The notes beneath the pieces were generated by a model, which had not been told where the DNA came from, did no database searches, and worked only from the letters and a program-made list of their open reading frames with translations. A program made the position numbers and the translations under genes. 64,000 nucleotides of DNA from Culex pipiens pallens (Eukaryota > Arthropoda > Insecta > Diptera > Culicidae): the NCBI RefSeq assembly GCF_016801865.2, contig NC_068937.1, forward strand, positions 96,225,278-96,289,277, read 5' to 3'. This document shows, one piece after another, positions 35,103 through 48,220 of the stretch (positions within the stretch are counted from its first letter, which is position 1; each line of letters opens with the position of its first letter).

Positions 35103-36247
35103 TAATTTTCAAGGTGATGTCATGATTTTTTTTTCGTTCAAAATTTTTGAGGTAATAGCCTAAGATGTTAAAAAAATACTGACGAAAAATGCAGAATGTT
35201 ATGTCACTTCTAAAAAAATACAAAAATCATTTAATGAAACTGTTTTTTTGAAAAGTGTTATAAACGTCAACACTTTAAAAACCGATAGTGGAAATCGATT
35301 TTCCAGACAATTTTACATAAAAGTCTCCATTTTGACCATTGTCCTATTTCCAATCCTTGTGAAGATATAGCTGTTTTAAAAATAAAAATGTTGAAAAAAT
35401 AGGTTTTTCGGTGGTTTTTGACAATTTCTATATGACAGACTTGGTTTTTCCGTCTCGTAAATATTTTTACCGGAAAGCTCGTCCAATTTCCCATATTTTT
35501 TTAATTTACGTAAGCTAATTTACTGTGGTGTGGTTTCTACCACACTGAAAAAAATATTCAATGTTCAGTTATGAGCAATGTAATTAACATTTATCTTTAG
35601 GCCCATAAATCCAATTGAAATGCTGTCAAAGACAAACTCATGGGAAATTTGACGAGCTTTTCGGTAAAAATATTTACGAGACTGAAAAATCAAGTCTGTC
35701 GTACAGAAATTTGTTAAAAACCACCAAAGAACCTATTTTTTCCAAATTTTTATTTTTAAAACAGCTGTATCTTCACAAGGATTGGAAATAGGACAATGGT
35801 CAATATGGAGACTTTTATGTAAAATTGTCTGGAGAATCGATTCCCACTATCGTTTTTTTTTTAATTTTGAAGTTTAGACCACTTTTCAAAAAAACAGTTT
35901 CAGTAAATGATTTTTGTATTTTTTTAGGAGAGACATACCATCCTGCATTTTTCGTCAGTCTTTTGGTAACATCTTAGGCTATTTCCTCAAAAATTTTGAA
36001 CGAAAAAAAATAATTTTAAACTATAAAATCAAAAAATCTCATAGAAGTGGTGTGTATTTTTGTTTCAGTGTATTTTTTCAGAAAGCTCGTCCAATTTCCT
36101 AAAAGTTTGTCTTTGACCACTTTTTGATACGATGCAACGGCTTCGAGATAAAGTGATTTTTAAATTACAAAATACAAAAATATTTAAATACCTTACGCCC
36201 TTCTCAAATGTTATTTTCAAGTGCTATTAGCTCCATATACACAAAAT

Positions 36248-36730
36248 GTCTACGGAGTAGATTTTGACAGCCCACGCAATATTTCGGGAAATAGCGTGGT
36301 GCAAATTATCAGACAAATATCAGAATGTTTTTTTTTTAATCTAAATTTTCTTGAAAAAAAAAGTTTGAGGAATCGCCGAAAGTTTTATGTCTTGTGACAA
36401 ACCTAATCACACTAAAATACAAAGAAATTATGTCACAAGTGCAGGCTGCGGCAAGGACAACTTTGTGTATGACAAGTGTCAACATTGCACGAAGTTTTTA
36501 CGGGTTTGATTGAATATCTCAGGATTGAAGTCGAATTTTGGGAACTGTGAAGCTCAAAAAATTATCAGTTGGAAGCTGAAGAAAAAACTATAATAAATAT
36601 TTGCAACAGTTGTGATTGTTTTTCTCAACTGTGTTTTTGGAAAAAAAAACAGAAATCCTGCTCCAAAATTTTGATTTACATCAATTTTCAATGTAAAATG
36701 AAATTTGCAATCGAAAAGCACTTTATTTTT
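36248..36730. repeat. Inverted partial copy of repeat E plus AT-rich DNA
   Basis: On the minus strand, about 36440-36560 reads like repeat E: 'TTCAATCCTGAGATATTCAA' is recognisable as its complement, with flanking TGACAC words. The rest of the stretch is unassigned. Confidence 0.5.
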
Positions 36731-37060
36731 GCCTTCCTCAGTAAGGTAAGGCTATAATCCTGCTCTAAAATGAACTTTTCACAGAAAGCTCGTAGACCCA
36801 CCTTCATGTATACCTATCGACTCAGAATCGAAACAAATGTCTGTATGTGTATTAGGATGTAAAAACAAGGGATTTTAACGGGCATTCAGGAGCTTGTTTC
36901 GGTGGGCGTACTGAGCCCAAATCTCAAATATGAGCTTGATTGGACGTAAAAGGAGCTGGCGCTTTGCATTTGAATTGTAAATGGGATTTGACCCGTAAAC
37001 AGATATTTAAAAAAACTCAATTTTTGAGGCACATTGGCCATTAAAGCGTTTACTTTGAAA
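36731..37060. repeat. Dispersed repeat family D, partial copy
   Basis: It starts 'GCCTTCCTCAGTAAGGTAAG' and contains 'ATAATCCTGCTC', 'TATCGACTCAGAATCGAAA' and 'AATGTCTGTATGTG', in the same order as at 62830. Confidence 0.7.
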
Positions 37061-37197
37061 ATCACTAGCGTCTAAGCCTGATCCTTGCGCAAGTTTTAGT
37101 ATATATAACATTGAAATTCTGAGCAACCGAGAGCTCGGTACAGGCCTTCAAAGTTGGGCATTGTTTGAAAAAAATTGCTCCTGCAAAAAAGGTAGGC

Positions 37198-38614
37198 GGG
37201 TAATTCTCTACCAACTCACACGAAATCGGGAAAAGTTGCCCCGACCCCTCTTCGATTTGCGTGAAACTTTGTCCTAAGGGGTAACTTTTGTCCCTGATCA
37301 CGAATCCGAGGTCCGTTTTTTGATATCTCGTGACGGAGGGGCGGTATGACCCCTTCCATTTTTGAACATGCGAAAAAAAGGTGTTTTTCAATAATTTGCA
37401 GCCTGAAACGGTGATGAGATAGAAATTTGGTGCCAGAGGGACTTTTATGTAAAATTAGACGCCCGATTTGATGGCGTACTCAGAATTCCGAAAAAACGTA
37501 TTTTTCATCGAAAAAAACACTAAAAAAGTTTTAAAAATTCTCCCATTTTCCGTTACTTGACTGTAAAAGTTTTTGGAACATGTCATTTTATCGGAAATTT
37601 TATGTACTTTTCGAATCTACATTGACCCAGAAGGGTCATTTTTTCATTTGAGCAAAAAAATTCATTTTAAAATTTTTGTTTTTTTTTCTAACTTTGCAGG
37701 GTTATTTTTTAGAGTGTAACAATGTTCTACAAAGTTAAAGAGCAAACAATAACACAAATTTTTATATATTGACATAAGGGTTGTTGTTGTTGTTAATTTC
37801 TTTATTTCCGGCAGCTTTAACCTTTCGGTCATTCGCTGCCCATTGACATAAGGGGTTTGCTTATAAACATCACGAGTTATCGCGATTTTACGAAAAAAAA
37901 GTTTTGAAAAAGTTACTTTTTGCGTTTCTCTTTGTTTTGTCGTCCGTGTCTGTCGCGGGTGACCATGAACGGCCATGATCAACGACGACCAACATTTTCA
38001 AAACTTTTTTTTCGTAAAATCGCGATAACTCGTGATGTTTATAAGCAAACCCCTTATGTTTATACATCAATTTTTTTGTAATTGTCTGCTCTACAACTTT
38101 GTTACACTCTAAAATATAACCCTGCAAGGTTAGAAAAAACACGAAATTTTAAAATTAAAAATTTAGTTTTAAATGAAAAAATGACCCTTCTGGGTCAATG
38201 TAGATTCGGAAAGTACATTAAATTTCCCATAAAATGACATGTTCCAAAAAATTTTACAGTCGAGTAACGGAAAATGGGAGAATTTTTAAAACTTTTTAAG
38301 TGTTTTTTTCGATGAAAAATACGTTTTTTCGAAATTCTGAGTACGCCATCAAATCGGGCGTCTAATTTTACATAAAAGTCCCTTTGACACCAAATTTCAA
38401 TCTTATCACCGTTTCAGGCTACAAATTATTGAAAAACACCTCTTTTTTCGCATGTTCAAAAATGGAAGGGGTCGTACCGCCCCTCCGTCACGAGATATCA
38501 AAAAACGGACTTCGGATTCGTGATCAGGGAAAAAAGTTACCCCTTAGGACAAAGTTTCACGCAAATCGAAGAGAGGTCGGGGCAACTGCTGTGTGAGTTG
38601 GCGGAGAATTACCC
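37198..38614. mobile_element. Family C foldback, 1.4 kb
   Basis: The ends are GGGTAATTCTC and its complement. Arms pair along almost their whole length, for example 'ATCACGAATCCGAGGTCCG' against its complement near 38510. The centre is near 37950 (GACCATGAACGGCCATGATC). There is no coding capacity. No clear target duplication is seen. Confidence 0.82.
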
Positions 38615-38872
38615 ATGACCAAAACAAATTTGAAGACGTTTGGTTGTATCATTGCCAAGATATAGCTATTTAAAGTTATCAATTTCAAAAAACGGGTGCC
38701 ACGCTATCTTAACACTGCCTTGACAAAATAGGCTCAAAATGTTAGTAAAGACTCGATAAACCGGACCCGTTATCATGGCCGATTTTCAAAAAGTTAAATT
38801 AAAAAAAAGATATTTTATTTTTATTTTTCATATTAAAAATCTTCAGTTTTTGATTTTTGTTTTTTTTATAAA
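38615..38872. other. AT-rich spacer
   Basis: Nothing recognisable apart from A/T runs. Confidence 0.5.
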
Positions 38873-40779
38873 GAGCAGTTCTCTCAGATTTCGGTCTTTC
38901 GATCTTTTTTTGTTTTTTTTTAATCCGACTGAAACTTTTTTGTGCCTTCGGTATGCCCAAAGAAGCCATTTTGCATCATTAGTTTGTCCATATAATTTTC
39001 CATACAAATTTGGCAGCTGTCCATACAAAAATGATGTATGAAAATTCAAAAATCTTTATCTTTTGAAGGAATTTTTTGATCGATTTGGTGTCTACGGCAA
39101 AGTTGTAGGTATGGATATAGACTACACTGAAAAAAAATGATACACGGTAAAAACATTTTGGTGATTTGTTGTTTAACTTTTTGTCACTCAAACTTGATTT
39201 GCAAAAAAAAAACACTATTTTTAATTTTTTGATCTGTTTTAGAGGACATCAAATGTCAAATTTTCAGAAATTTCCAAGTTGTGCAAAAAATCTTTGACCG
39301 AGTTATAAATTTTTTAATCAATACTGATTTTTAAAAAAATCGAAATATTGGTCGCAAAAACTTTTCAACTTTCATTTTTCGATGTAAAATCAAATTTGCA
39401 ATCAAAAAGTACTCTAGTGAAATTTTGATAAAGTGCACCGTTTTCAAGTTAAATTCATTTTTAGGTGACTTTTTTGAAAATAGTCGAAGTTTTTCATTTT
39501 TTTCAATAAGTGCACATGTTTGCCCACTTTTGAAAAAAATATTTTTGAAAAGCTGATAAAATTCTCTATATTTTATTTTATTGAACTTTGTTGATACGAC
39601 ACTAAGTTGCTGAGATATTGCCATGCAAGTGTTTAAAAACAGGAAAATTGATGTTTTATAAGTTTCACCCAAACAACCCACCGTTTTCTAATGTCGATAT
39701 CTCAGCAACTAATGGTCCGATTTACAACGTTAAAATATGAAACATTCGTGAAATTATCCGATCCCTTCGAAAAAAATATTTTCAAAATTTTTGAACCATG
39801 ACTAACATTTTAAAAGCGCGTAATATTAAATATTTGGCCCGTTTTGAATGTTAGTCTTGATTTAAAAATTTTGAAAATATTGTTTTCGAAAAGATCGTAA
39901 ATTTTCACGAATGTTTCATATTTTAACATTGTCAATCGGACATTTATTTGCTGAGATATCGACGTTAGAAAATGGTGGGATGTTTGGGTGAGACTTGGAA
40001 AAGATCAATGTTCATGTTTTTAAACCTTTGCATGGCAATATCTCAGAAACTAAGGGTCGTATCAACCAAGTTCAAAAAGCAAAATATAGAGAATTTTATC
40101 AGCTTTTCAAAAATATATAATTTTTTCAAAACTGGGAAAGCATGTGCACTAATTTAAAAAAATGAAAAACTGAGACTATTTTCATAAAAGTTACCTAAAA
40201 ATGGCCTTAACTTGAAAACGGTGCACTTTATCAAAATTTCACTAAAGTACTTTTTGATTGCAAATTTGATTTTACATAGAAAAATGAAGTTGAAAAATGT
40301 TGCGACCAATATTTCGATTTCTTGAAAAAATCGGTATTGATTAAAAAATTCATAACTCAGTCAAAGATTTTTTGCACAACCTGGAAATTTCTGAAAATTT
40401 TGCATTTGATGTCCTCTAAAACATATCAAAAAATGAAAAAAATTAAAAATAGTGTTTTTTTGCAAATCAAGTTTTAGTGACAAAAAGTTAAATAAAAAAT
40501 CACCAAATTTTTTTTTACCGTGTATCATTTTTTTTCAGTGTAATTCATATCCATACCTTCAACTTTGCTGAAGACACCAAATCGATCAAAAAATTCCTTC
40601 AAAAGATGCAGATTTTTGTATGGACAGCTGCCAAATTTGTATGGAAAATTATGTGGACAAACTAATGATGCAAAATGGCTTCTTTGGGCATACCGAAGGC
40701 ACGAAAAAAGTTTCAGTCGGATTAAAAATTACAAAAATTAAAATTCTAAAAAAAAGACCGATTTCGTAGAGAATTACTC
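38873..40779. mobile_element. Family A palindrome, diverged copy (1.9 kb)
   Basis: It begins GAGCAGTTCTCTC and ends GAGAATTACTC. Arms pair through a centre near 39840. Substitutions in the termini and between the arms indicate an older copy than those at 24367 and 46242. A target duplication is not convincing. Confidence 0.8.
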
Positions 40780-42851
40780 AAGCAAAATTAAAAAATCAGG
40801 CTTTTCTCATTCCACGGAATATGCCTTGAAAGTCTTCAACCCAAATTTCAGCCAATCTGGTCAATTACATCTCAATTAATTTAATCAGTTTAATCATTAA
40901 ATTTCTTCATGAAACTTTCAGGAGTGATTGAAAATCATCTTTTAGTGACAAAAAAACAGTAAACAATGAGCTAGTTTTTTTTTTGTTTTTTTTTACAGTA
41001 GCCACTTTATGTTTGATTTTACCTAAAAAAAACAGTTTTCAATTTAAAAAAAACTGTCTGTGAATGGCCATTTCTGAAAAAAAATTGAAAAGTTCCAAGT
41101 CCCATAGAAAAATTTCTACATTTTTTCAAATAAACACTGGAAATTGGATCTCTGATCTCTGCTGAGAAAAATTGGATTGAGGAAAACGAAACAGGAAAAT
41201 TCTTCAGTTTGGAGTGTGCTCAGGGAGCCCAAATCTATCAAACCTTGAAGAAACTGAACATCAACCCCAAAATTGTCAAGATGTGTAATAAGTCTGGAGT
41301 CTAGACTCTTTGGGGTATTTAATTTCGTTAAATGGAAGTGAGCAAGCAATTTATTTCAGAGCAACAAAAAGTCACAAAAATGTGACCAGCGTTCAAGGTA
41401 TGCACCACTTGCTATGACTTTCAATGAGCGTCCACGTTCTCACGAAACTGCACTTGCAGTTCGGCCAAACATCTCAATTTAATTCCGGAAGCATTAACGA
41501 TCTTGGCAAAAATTTAGAATTTTATTGCATGCCAAGACGCTCCGGGAATTAATTCGGCACCGTGTGTAACTTGGCCATAAACAAATATCTTAACTGATTA
41601 GGCCAACACATTTGCAGCAAAAAGTTTCCTGTGTCAAGTTTATGGTTCATCGACCATCTTAATTAGTGAATAACGCACGAACGCACATTATACGCCGTGT
41701 TCAAATTAAGTTTGGTTGTGATTTCCAACGGAAATGATTCAACTGGTAGCGTTTGATGTTTCATCTCCACACGCTCGATGATGGTTCTCGGTATGGTTCT
41801 GAAGGGCAGCTTTGGCATGCTCCAGTTAACCCATTGACCCGATGGATGGTCTTGACCACGGTGGATTTAGGCCGTGACTTGGCACGATTTTCCGCGGCAG
41901 GGTTCATCCCAGGATGAGCGGTTGATTTATTGGGCTGATTTTTTGGGGTTCTGATTAGTAGAAACAAGCTTTATTCGTCGACGTGCCTTCCGAGCTGCTT
42001 ACTGACAAATTTTTGTGACGTCACTCATGGCATTGCTCCCACCGTTGACCGCAAAGATTGTCCACCAGCGATACGGTCCCCAGACTCTCGTTCAACCCCC
42101 CTCATCGCCTAATGTGTTTCTGACTTTTGTGGCCATTTAACGACCCATCAAGATAAAGCTCCCTGGCGGACGACGACAAACGACGACGATGCAAAGCTCT
42201 GGCTAAAATTCCACACAAAATTGAATCCAACACTAACGACGAAGTGCGTAGTAAAATTAAGCTGTTTAATTTTCGACCAGGGAATCAAAAATTAATCAGG
42301 GCTAATTAAAATTTGCAGTGTCGGGGGTCGTCAAGGTTGGAGGACAATTTTCCGCTGCTGGCTCGTCGCCTTTTAAACAATTGGCCTCCGGAAAATTTGA
42401 ATATTTGTGCTCTCCTCATCAACTATTCACGCACCACCGGGGACCAGACCAGAACTGTGAGAGCGTAAATCACATCAAATGATAGGTTAAGTGTTTGCAC
42501 GGGGAGATCCACGGTGGTGGTGCTTCACGGCAGTGCGCAGCAATTAGTCCTTTGTTCTAAAGAGTTTAGCACGCGTGCTGGAACTCCCAGGGGTGGTTCT
42601 TTAGAATTGTCATACTATAATGTCTGGGTAACAAGATTGCCTTCCAACGCAATTTTTTTTTGAGAATTTATCTTGACTTAAAAAAAAATAAACATTAGGC
42701 AGAATAAGTTTTAAGACATGGTATTAAACCCTTTTCCTGCTGACTCGGTCCTAGCCAGGTCCCAGCACCGAAAAGGACCTAATAAAAATAATTTGAAAAG
42801 CCCTTTTGCTGATATTTTTTTTTCAAAATTTGGGTTTTTTTCTATTTTAAC
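40780..42851. other. Unique DNA, no gene recognised
   Basis: 40780-41130 is AT-rich. 41130-42640 has balanced composition without repeats and no frame over 80 codons, the sort of DNA expected between or within genes. I cannot support any exon. Confidence 0.5.
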
Positions 42852-42853
42852 TA

Positions 42854-43481
42854 CCGTCAGTGGGGGTGACTATGGGTCAAAAAACGATACACCTCTCGTA
42901 TTTTCTTAATAACAAAAACAATTTAAATAACATCGAAAATCTTTCAACGTAGATTTGTTCTTAGATAGTTTACTAACATTTTCCCAAAATATGGTGGATT
43001 TTGATGAACACTACCTTAAATGCCAATAGTTTGAAAATTGACCCAATCTCACCCCTCAGAGGGGGTGACATTGGGTCAAATGAAACTAAAATGATGCTCA
43101 AATACAACGATATGGTAAAAACAAGTCATCCAACAGTGTTTCTTGTTCGAGGGAATCGTATTAACACGCTACAGTGTTTGTAGTGGAGATTTTCAAACAT
43201 TTGGGTAGTTTTCGAGCAATTCTAACAAAAATATTAGAAAAATTATTTTTCGAGAGGTCATTTTTGGCCAAAAACGTACCCCAACTTTAGACAGCTGCCA
43301 AAATAACAGGATTTGTTCTAGGAACGAGATTTTTTCAGCGAAGTCATCTTAAGATGTCCCCTACACAACCCTTTCAACAGAATTCATTTTCATTGAGAAG
43401 AACCTGAGAAATGGTAAAATCCGTCAAAAATCACTTTGACCCAATCTCACCCCCCAGACCCAATGTCACCCCCACTGACGG
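42854..43481. mobile_element. MITE, CCGTCAGTGGGGGTGA ends, 628 bp
   Basis: The inverted ends CCGTCAGTGGGGGTGAC and GTCACCCCCACTGACGG are flanked by TA (42852-42853, 43482-43483). A second, smaller palindrome of related sequence (TTGACCCAATCTCACCCC with its complement) sits at about 43037-43079. There is no coding frame. Confidence 0.85.
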
Positions 43482-43483
43482 TA

Positions 43484-44941
43484 TTCTTGTTTTATGATTT
43501 TTGTTGGATAGTTATTTATTGTTTTGCTGGTTTTAAACCTATTCCATAACATTCAATACTTTAAATTTTTCAGTCAATTTTTCAATATCCTGCGCGTTTT
43601 TTTCCTTCAAATATTTGTGTTATATTCACATAAAACACAAGCTATTGAGTCGCAAAAAAATGTTTCAACGAATGCTCATAGCATATAAAAATTACTAAAT
43701 TCTTATTTCGACACGAAAAAGAAATAATTGTTACAAACACGGTAAAAGTTGACCCTTGGAATTTTTTTTTCAAAACATTGCCAAACTCACACAAAACCAG
43801 AAAAATCATCAAATTCTGGACATTATTTTTTTTCAATTTTCTGATGATTCTAAAAGATTAAAATTAATAAAAATTTGATGTTTGGCGAATTTTTAAATCA
43901 AAGACCGTCATAATTTATTCATGCAAAACGAGAGATATGCATGATTTTTTTTAAATATTTTCATTAATTAAAAAAAGCTGGATTCAAAATTATTTAAAGC
44001 GGGAGCAAACATGCTGAAAATTGAACTCGGCGAAATGTTTTTTATAGCTGTCGGTTGCAATTGAATTTTCAATAAAATGTTATACTTTAAAAAATTAAAT
44101 TCCACTTAGTTTTTCGAAACATATGTTCAAATGGCGACATCAATTTTGAAAAATACGGGTTACGCTTAAAATGCTTCATTTTAAAAAGATAAAAAACGAT
44201 TTTAAATACATAGTTCAATTTAAATTTTTAGATATCTAAAAATAACGAAAAAACACTGCTGCAATTTTTAAAATATAGTGAATAAAAAAAATCTGTATGA
44301 TTTAAATAAACCCATACCAAACTGTCAAATTGAAGTTTGACAAAAGTGGTTCATAGAACAAGTTTCATAATTATGATATTTTCAGGACGATTCGTACACT
44401 GCCGAGTAGGATTATCACGACAAGCGCTTAGAAAAACGAATTTTGAAACAGGTTGCATACATTTTTATGCGATTCCGAAAAATATTTTTAATGGGGTTTA
44501 AAAACAACTTTTAAAAAATGTTGAAAAGTTGAAGTAGAAAAGTCATTCTTGCAAATTGAGCAGCGCGTTCTTAAGATGCTTCAGAAAATAATTAAAAAAT
44601 CGTAAAACAGCACCCGAAATTTGTGACCAATAAATCCATGTTTTTTCAAAATAAAATGTGCATTCCTAAGACCTCTGAAAACGTTAACAAACTCTTATCA
44701 TATTGATGAATTTGATTAAATTTTTTTTTTGAAGATAGCAGAAAATTTAAGTATTATTTCATTTTAAAATATTGAATATCAAACCAATAAATTTCAAAAT
44801 AAACTGCATTTTTCTTTAAGTCATAAACATAAAATAAAAATTTGCACATAAAAATTAAATTGTTTATAGAATTCATTTTAAGGATACTAAAACTAGAACT
44901 TGCAAAATGTTCTACCTGTTTTAAATTTCAATTTGGTGCTT
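43484..44941. other. Very AT-rich DNA, no gene recognised
   Basis: Only short frames and no repeat ends. The composition resembles 11646-12960. Confidence 0.55.
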
Positions 44942-44943
44942 TA

Positions 44944-45421
44944 CACCCAAACGGCGGTCGCATGATTGTGATGCATTGTGATGTTGATTGTGAAAGTGTA
45001 TCAGAATCTGCATGAAAATTGTCCTCATGCATTTTTTGCGATATAAGGGTATTACATTTTTGCCCGTTACCGACAATTATTGACATTACCGAAGGCTTTT
45101 TGGTTGTATTTTACAGAAAAAAACCCTTAACAGAACGAGGATTGAAACACCAACTTCTTGGTTATTGATCCGACACGCTACCACCGCGCCATGGACGCTT
45201 GATGAAATGTTAGTGAAAAAGCACCAACATATTCTTCTCTTTGGAGTGTTGCCCGGGGACGGGCCAGCATTATATGTGTTGGTGAGAACTGCAGATCGCT
45301 GAAATGTTTACTCGCGGGCAAAAATGATCTACGGGCTTGCTGCAAAAAATGTTATAAAATGTGACATTTTCTGCAGCAAATCCACTGTTGCAGATTTTGA
45401 GATATATTTTTCCTTTGGGTG
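44944..45421. mobile_element. MITE with CACCCAAA ends, containing a SINE fragment
   Basis: Left CACCCAAACGG and right CCTTTGGGTG are flanked by TA (44942-44943, 45422-45423). Internal sub-repeats surround 'TGCTGCAAAAAATG' and 'TTTTCTGCAGCAAA'. A tRNA-like module on the minus strand lies at about 45130-45200. Confidence 0.72.
45130..45200 (-). other. tRNA-like SINE head (fragment)
   Basis: On the minus strand the A box TGGCGCGGTGG and B-box-like GTTTCAATCC are spaced as in a tRNA. The sequence 3' of it ('CCAAAAAGCCTTCGGTAATG') is probably the SINE body. The arms do not form a clean cloverleaf. Confidence 0.6.
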
Positions 45422-45423
45422 TA

Positions 45424-46237
45424 CTTTTGAAGTAAAATATCACGAATCTCTTAATTTTTAAATTAAGTTTTCTGTTATTTTTTAATATCGGTCAACCTAT
45501 AAGGCCCAGTCATCCATAGCAAAAAATTAGAAAACTATATTTTTAGAAAAAAAAACATTTTTTATTTATAGAATAATTTTTTTCCATACAGATTCTGATT
45601 CAGGTAGGTAAAAAACAACTCATATCGTGTAAAACTTCGATGGAGTATCTTGCCAAATCCTTTTTGATTGCAGATTCAATCTGAACTTGAAAAAAACTAA
45701 AGTCAACAATTTTGTGATTCTTGTTTTAAAAATCACTGCTGTTTCAAAAAATCTAAACTTTTGACAAATTATTATCAATGCAGAAAAATTTCAGATTGTT
45801 TGCTGTTGATTAGACTTTTATTTCCATTGAAATTTTAAAGTTTTTTGAAAACTTTTTTTTTTTTGAAATATTTGCAACGCCCTAAAGTAAAAAAAAGTTG
45901 TTGAGTTTATATGATAGTTTTACAGAGAAACCCAAAATATGACCATTAATCGACATTTTGACACTTTATTTCAATTTTAAGTGCAGGTACAGATTCTCCC
46001 ATTCGGATGCAGCCTAGAGCTTAAAATTTGGCCTGCGCTTTTTCTAGATATTTGAGTTAAAATTTGCATCTTTTTGCCTTAAAATGGCCTAAACTATTGA
46101 CTCTGATTGTTTTTGGAGGCATACTTAGTTGCTTTCTCTAAATTTGGTCGAAAAAAGCATTAATTGCAAGATAAAATCTCGACATTGTTTGATAAGGTCC
46201 AGTAAACAATTGTTAACATTGAGTGTATCCCTTTCAC
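45424..46237. repeat. AT-rich DNA with inverted relic of the 27380 MITE
   Basis: 45740-45890 is similar to the complement of about 27375-27560 ('TTATCAATGCAGAAAAAT' and 'AATATTTGCAACG' in the expected order). No intact ends remain. The rest is unassigned. Confidence 0.55.
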
Positions 46238-46241
46238 ACCT

Positions 46242-48175
46242 GAGCAATTCTCTACAAAACCGGCCGATTTCGACCATTTTTATTTTTTGTATTTTTTGAT
46301 TTGGCTCAAACTTTGTGGGGGCCTTCCCTATGACCAAAGAAGCCATTTTGCATCATTAGTTTGTCCATATAAATTTCCATACAAATTTGGCAGCTGTTCA
46401 TACAAAAATGGTACGTAAATATTCGAAAATCTGTAACTTTTGAAGAAATTTTTTGATCAATTTGGTGTCTTCGGCAAAGTTGTAGGTATTGTTAAGGACT
46501 ATTTAGAAAAAAATAGGTACACGGAAAAAAAAATTTCCCGATTTTTTTATTAACTTTTTTTTTACAAAAACTCAAATTCCCAAAATACGTATTTTTTGAT
46601 TTTCGAGATTTTTTGATATGTTTTAGGGGACAAAAATCCGCAACTTTTGAGCTATAGAGAAACATGGTCAAAAAATCTGCCGCCGAGTTATGATTTTTTG
46701 AAAAACTGGTGATTTTTGGAAAAAATCGAAATTTCATACATAAAATTTTTTTGACCTCATTTTTTTATGCAAAATTGAATTTGCAATCGAAAATTACTTT
46801 ACAGATTTTTTGATAAAGGGCCCCGTTTTCAAGATATAGCCACCGAAAGTTTGATTTCAGCGAAATATTTGCAGTTTTTCGATTTTTAAAAATAGTGACC
46901 ATGAGTGACCATTTCTAAAAATATTTTTTTTGAAAAGTTCAGAAAATTTGCTATAAAATTGTCTAAGAGACATCGAAGATTGGACCTCTGGTTGTTGAGA
47001 TACAGCGGCTTAAAGAAAAAGAAACACGAAAATTGAAGTTTTCTAAGTCTCACCCAAACAGCCCACGATTTTCTAATGACGATATCTCAGCAACTAATGG
47101 TTCAATTTTCAGTGTTAATACATGAAACATTCGTGAAAATTTCCGATCTTTTCGAAAAAAATATTTTGAAAAAAATTAAATCAAGACTAACATTTTAAAA
47201 GGGCCAAACATTGAATATTATGCCCATTTGAAATGTTAGTCTTGATTTAAAAATTTTCAAAATATTTTTTTCGAAAAGATCGGAAAATTTCACGAATGTT
47301 TCATGTATTAACATTGAAAATTGAACCATTAATTGCTGAGATATCGTCATTAGAAAATCGTGGGCTGTTTGGGTGAGACGTAGAAAACTTCAATTTTCGT
47401 GTTTCTTTTTCTTTAAGCCGCTGTATCTCAACAACCAGAGGTCCAATCTTCGATGTCTCTTAGACAATTTTATAGCAAATTTTCTGAACTTTTCAAAAAA
47501 AGTATTTTTAGAAATGGTCACTCATGGTCACTATTTTTAAAAATCGAAAAACTGCAAATATTTCGCTGAAATCAAACTTTCGGTGGCTATATCTTGAAAA
47601 CGGGGCCCTTTATCAAAAAATCTGTAAAGTAATTTTCGATTGCAAATTCAATTTTGCATAAAAAAATGAGGTCAAAAAAATTTTATGTATGAAATTTCAA
47701 TTTTTTCCAAAAATCACCAGTTTTTCAAAAAATCATAACTCGGCGGCAGATTTTTTGACCATGTTTCTCTATAGCTCAAAAGTTGCGGATTTTTGTCCCC
47801 TAAAACATATAAAAAAATCTCGAAAATCAAAAAATACGTATTTTGGGAATTTGAGTTTTTGTGAAAAAAAAGTTAATAAAAAAATCGGGAAATTTTTTTT
47901 TCCGTGTACCTATTTTTTTCTAAATAGTCCTTAACAATACCTACAACTTTGCCGAAGACACCAAATTGATCAAAAAATTCCTTCAAAAGTTACAGATTTT
48001 CGAATATTTACGTACCATTTTTGTATGAACAGCTGCCAAATTTGTATGGAAATTTATATGGACAAACTAATGATGCAAAATGGCTTCTTTGGTCATAGGG
48101 AAGGCCCCCACAAAGTTTGAGCCAAATCAAAAAATACAAATAAAATCCATTTCCGGTTTTGGTAGAGAATTGCTC
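46242..48175. mobile_element. Family A palindrome, inverted twin of 24367-26300
   Basis: It is exactly the same length (1,934 bp), and its sequence is the near-identical reverse complement of 24367-26300. Arm-specific differences are shared: the 81-codon frames with MKFQ and CEKK lie at 24608-24853 (-) and 47689-47934 (+), and those with MKFR and CKKK at 25805-26050 (+) and 46492-46737 (-). Flanks are ACCT and ACTT. Flanking DNA outside the elements does not match, so it is not a simple segmental duplication. Confidence 0.88.
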
Positions 48176-48220
48176 ACTTTTGTTCTATTGAAAAAAAAAT
48201 TTTTTTTGATGATTAAAGAA

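Larger units (their letters stand above)
34062..36247. mobile_element. Family B foldback, interrupted by a SINE
   Basis: The left arm starts GAGCAATTCCAGCT. Its inner part pairs with about 35620-36247, for example 'TTACGCCCTTCTCAAATG' at right against its complement at left. The outermost ~100 bp of the right arm are missing. A 682-bp SINE sits in the left arm. Without the SINE the element is about 1.5 kb. Confidence 0.8.
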
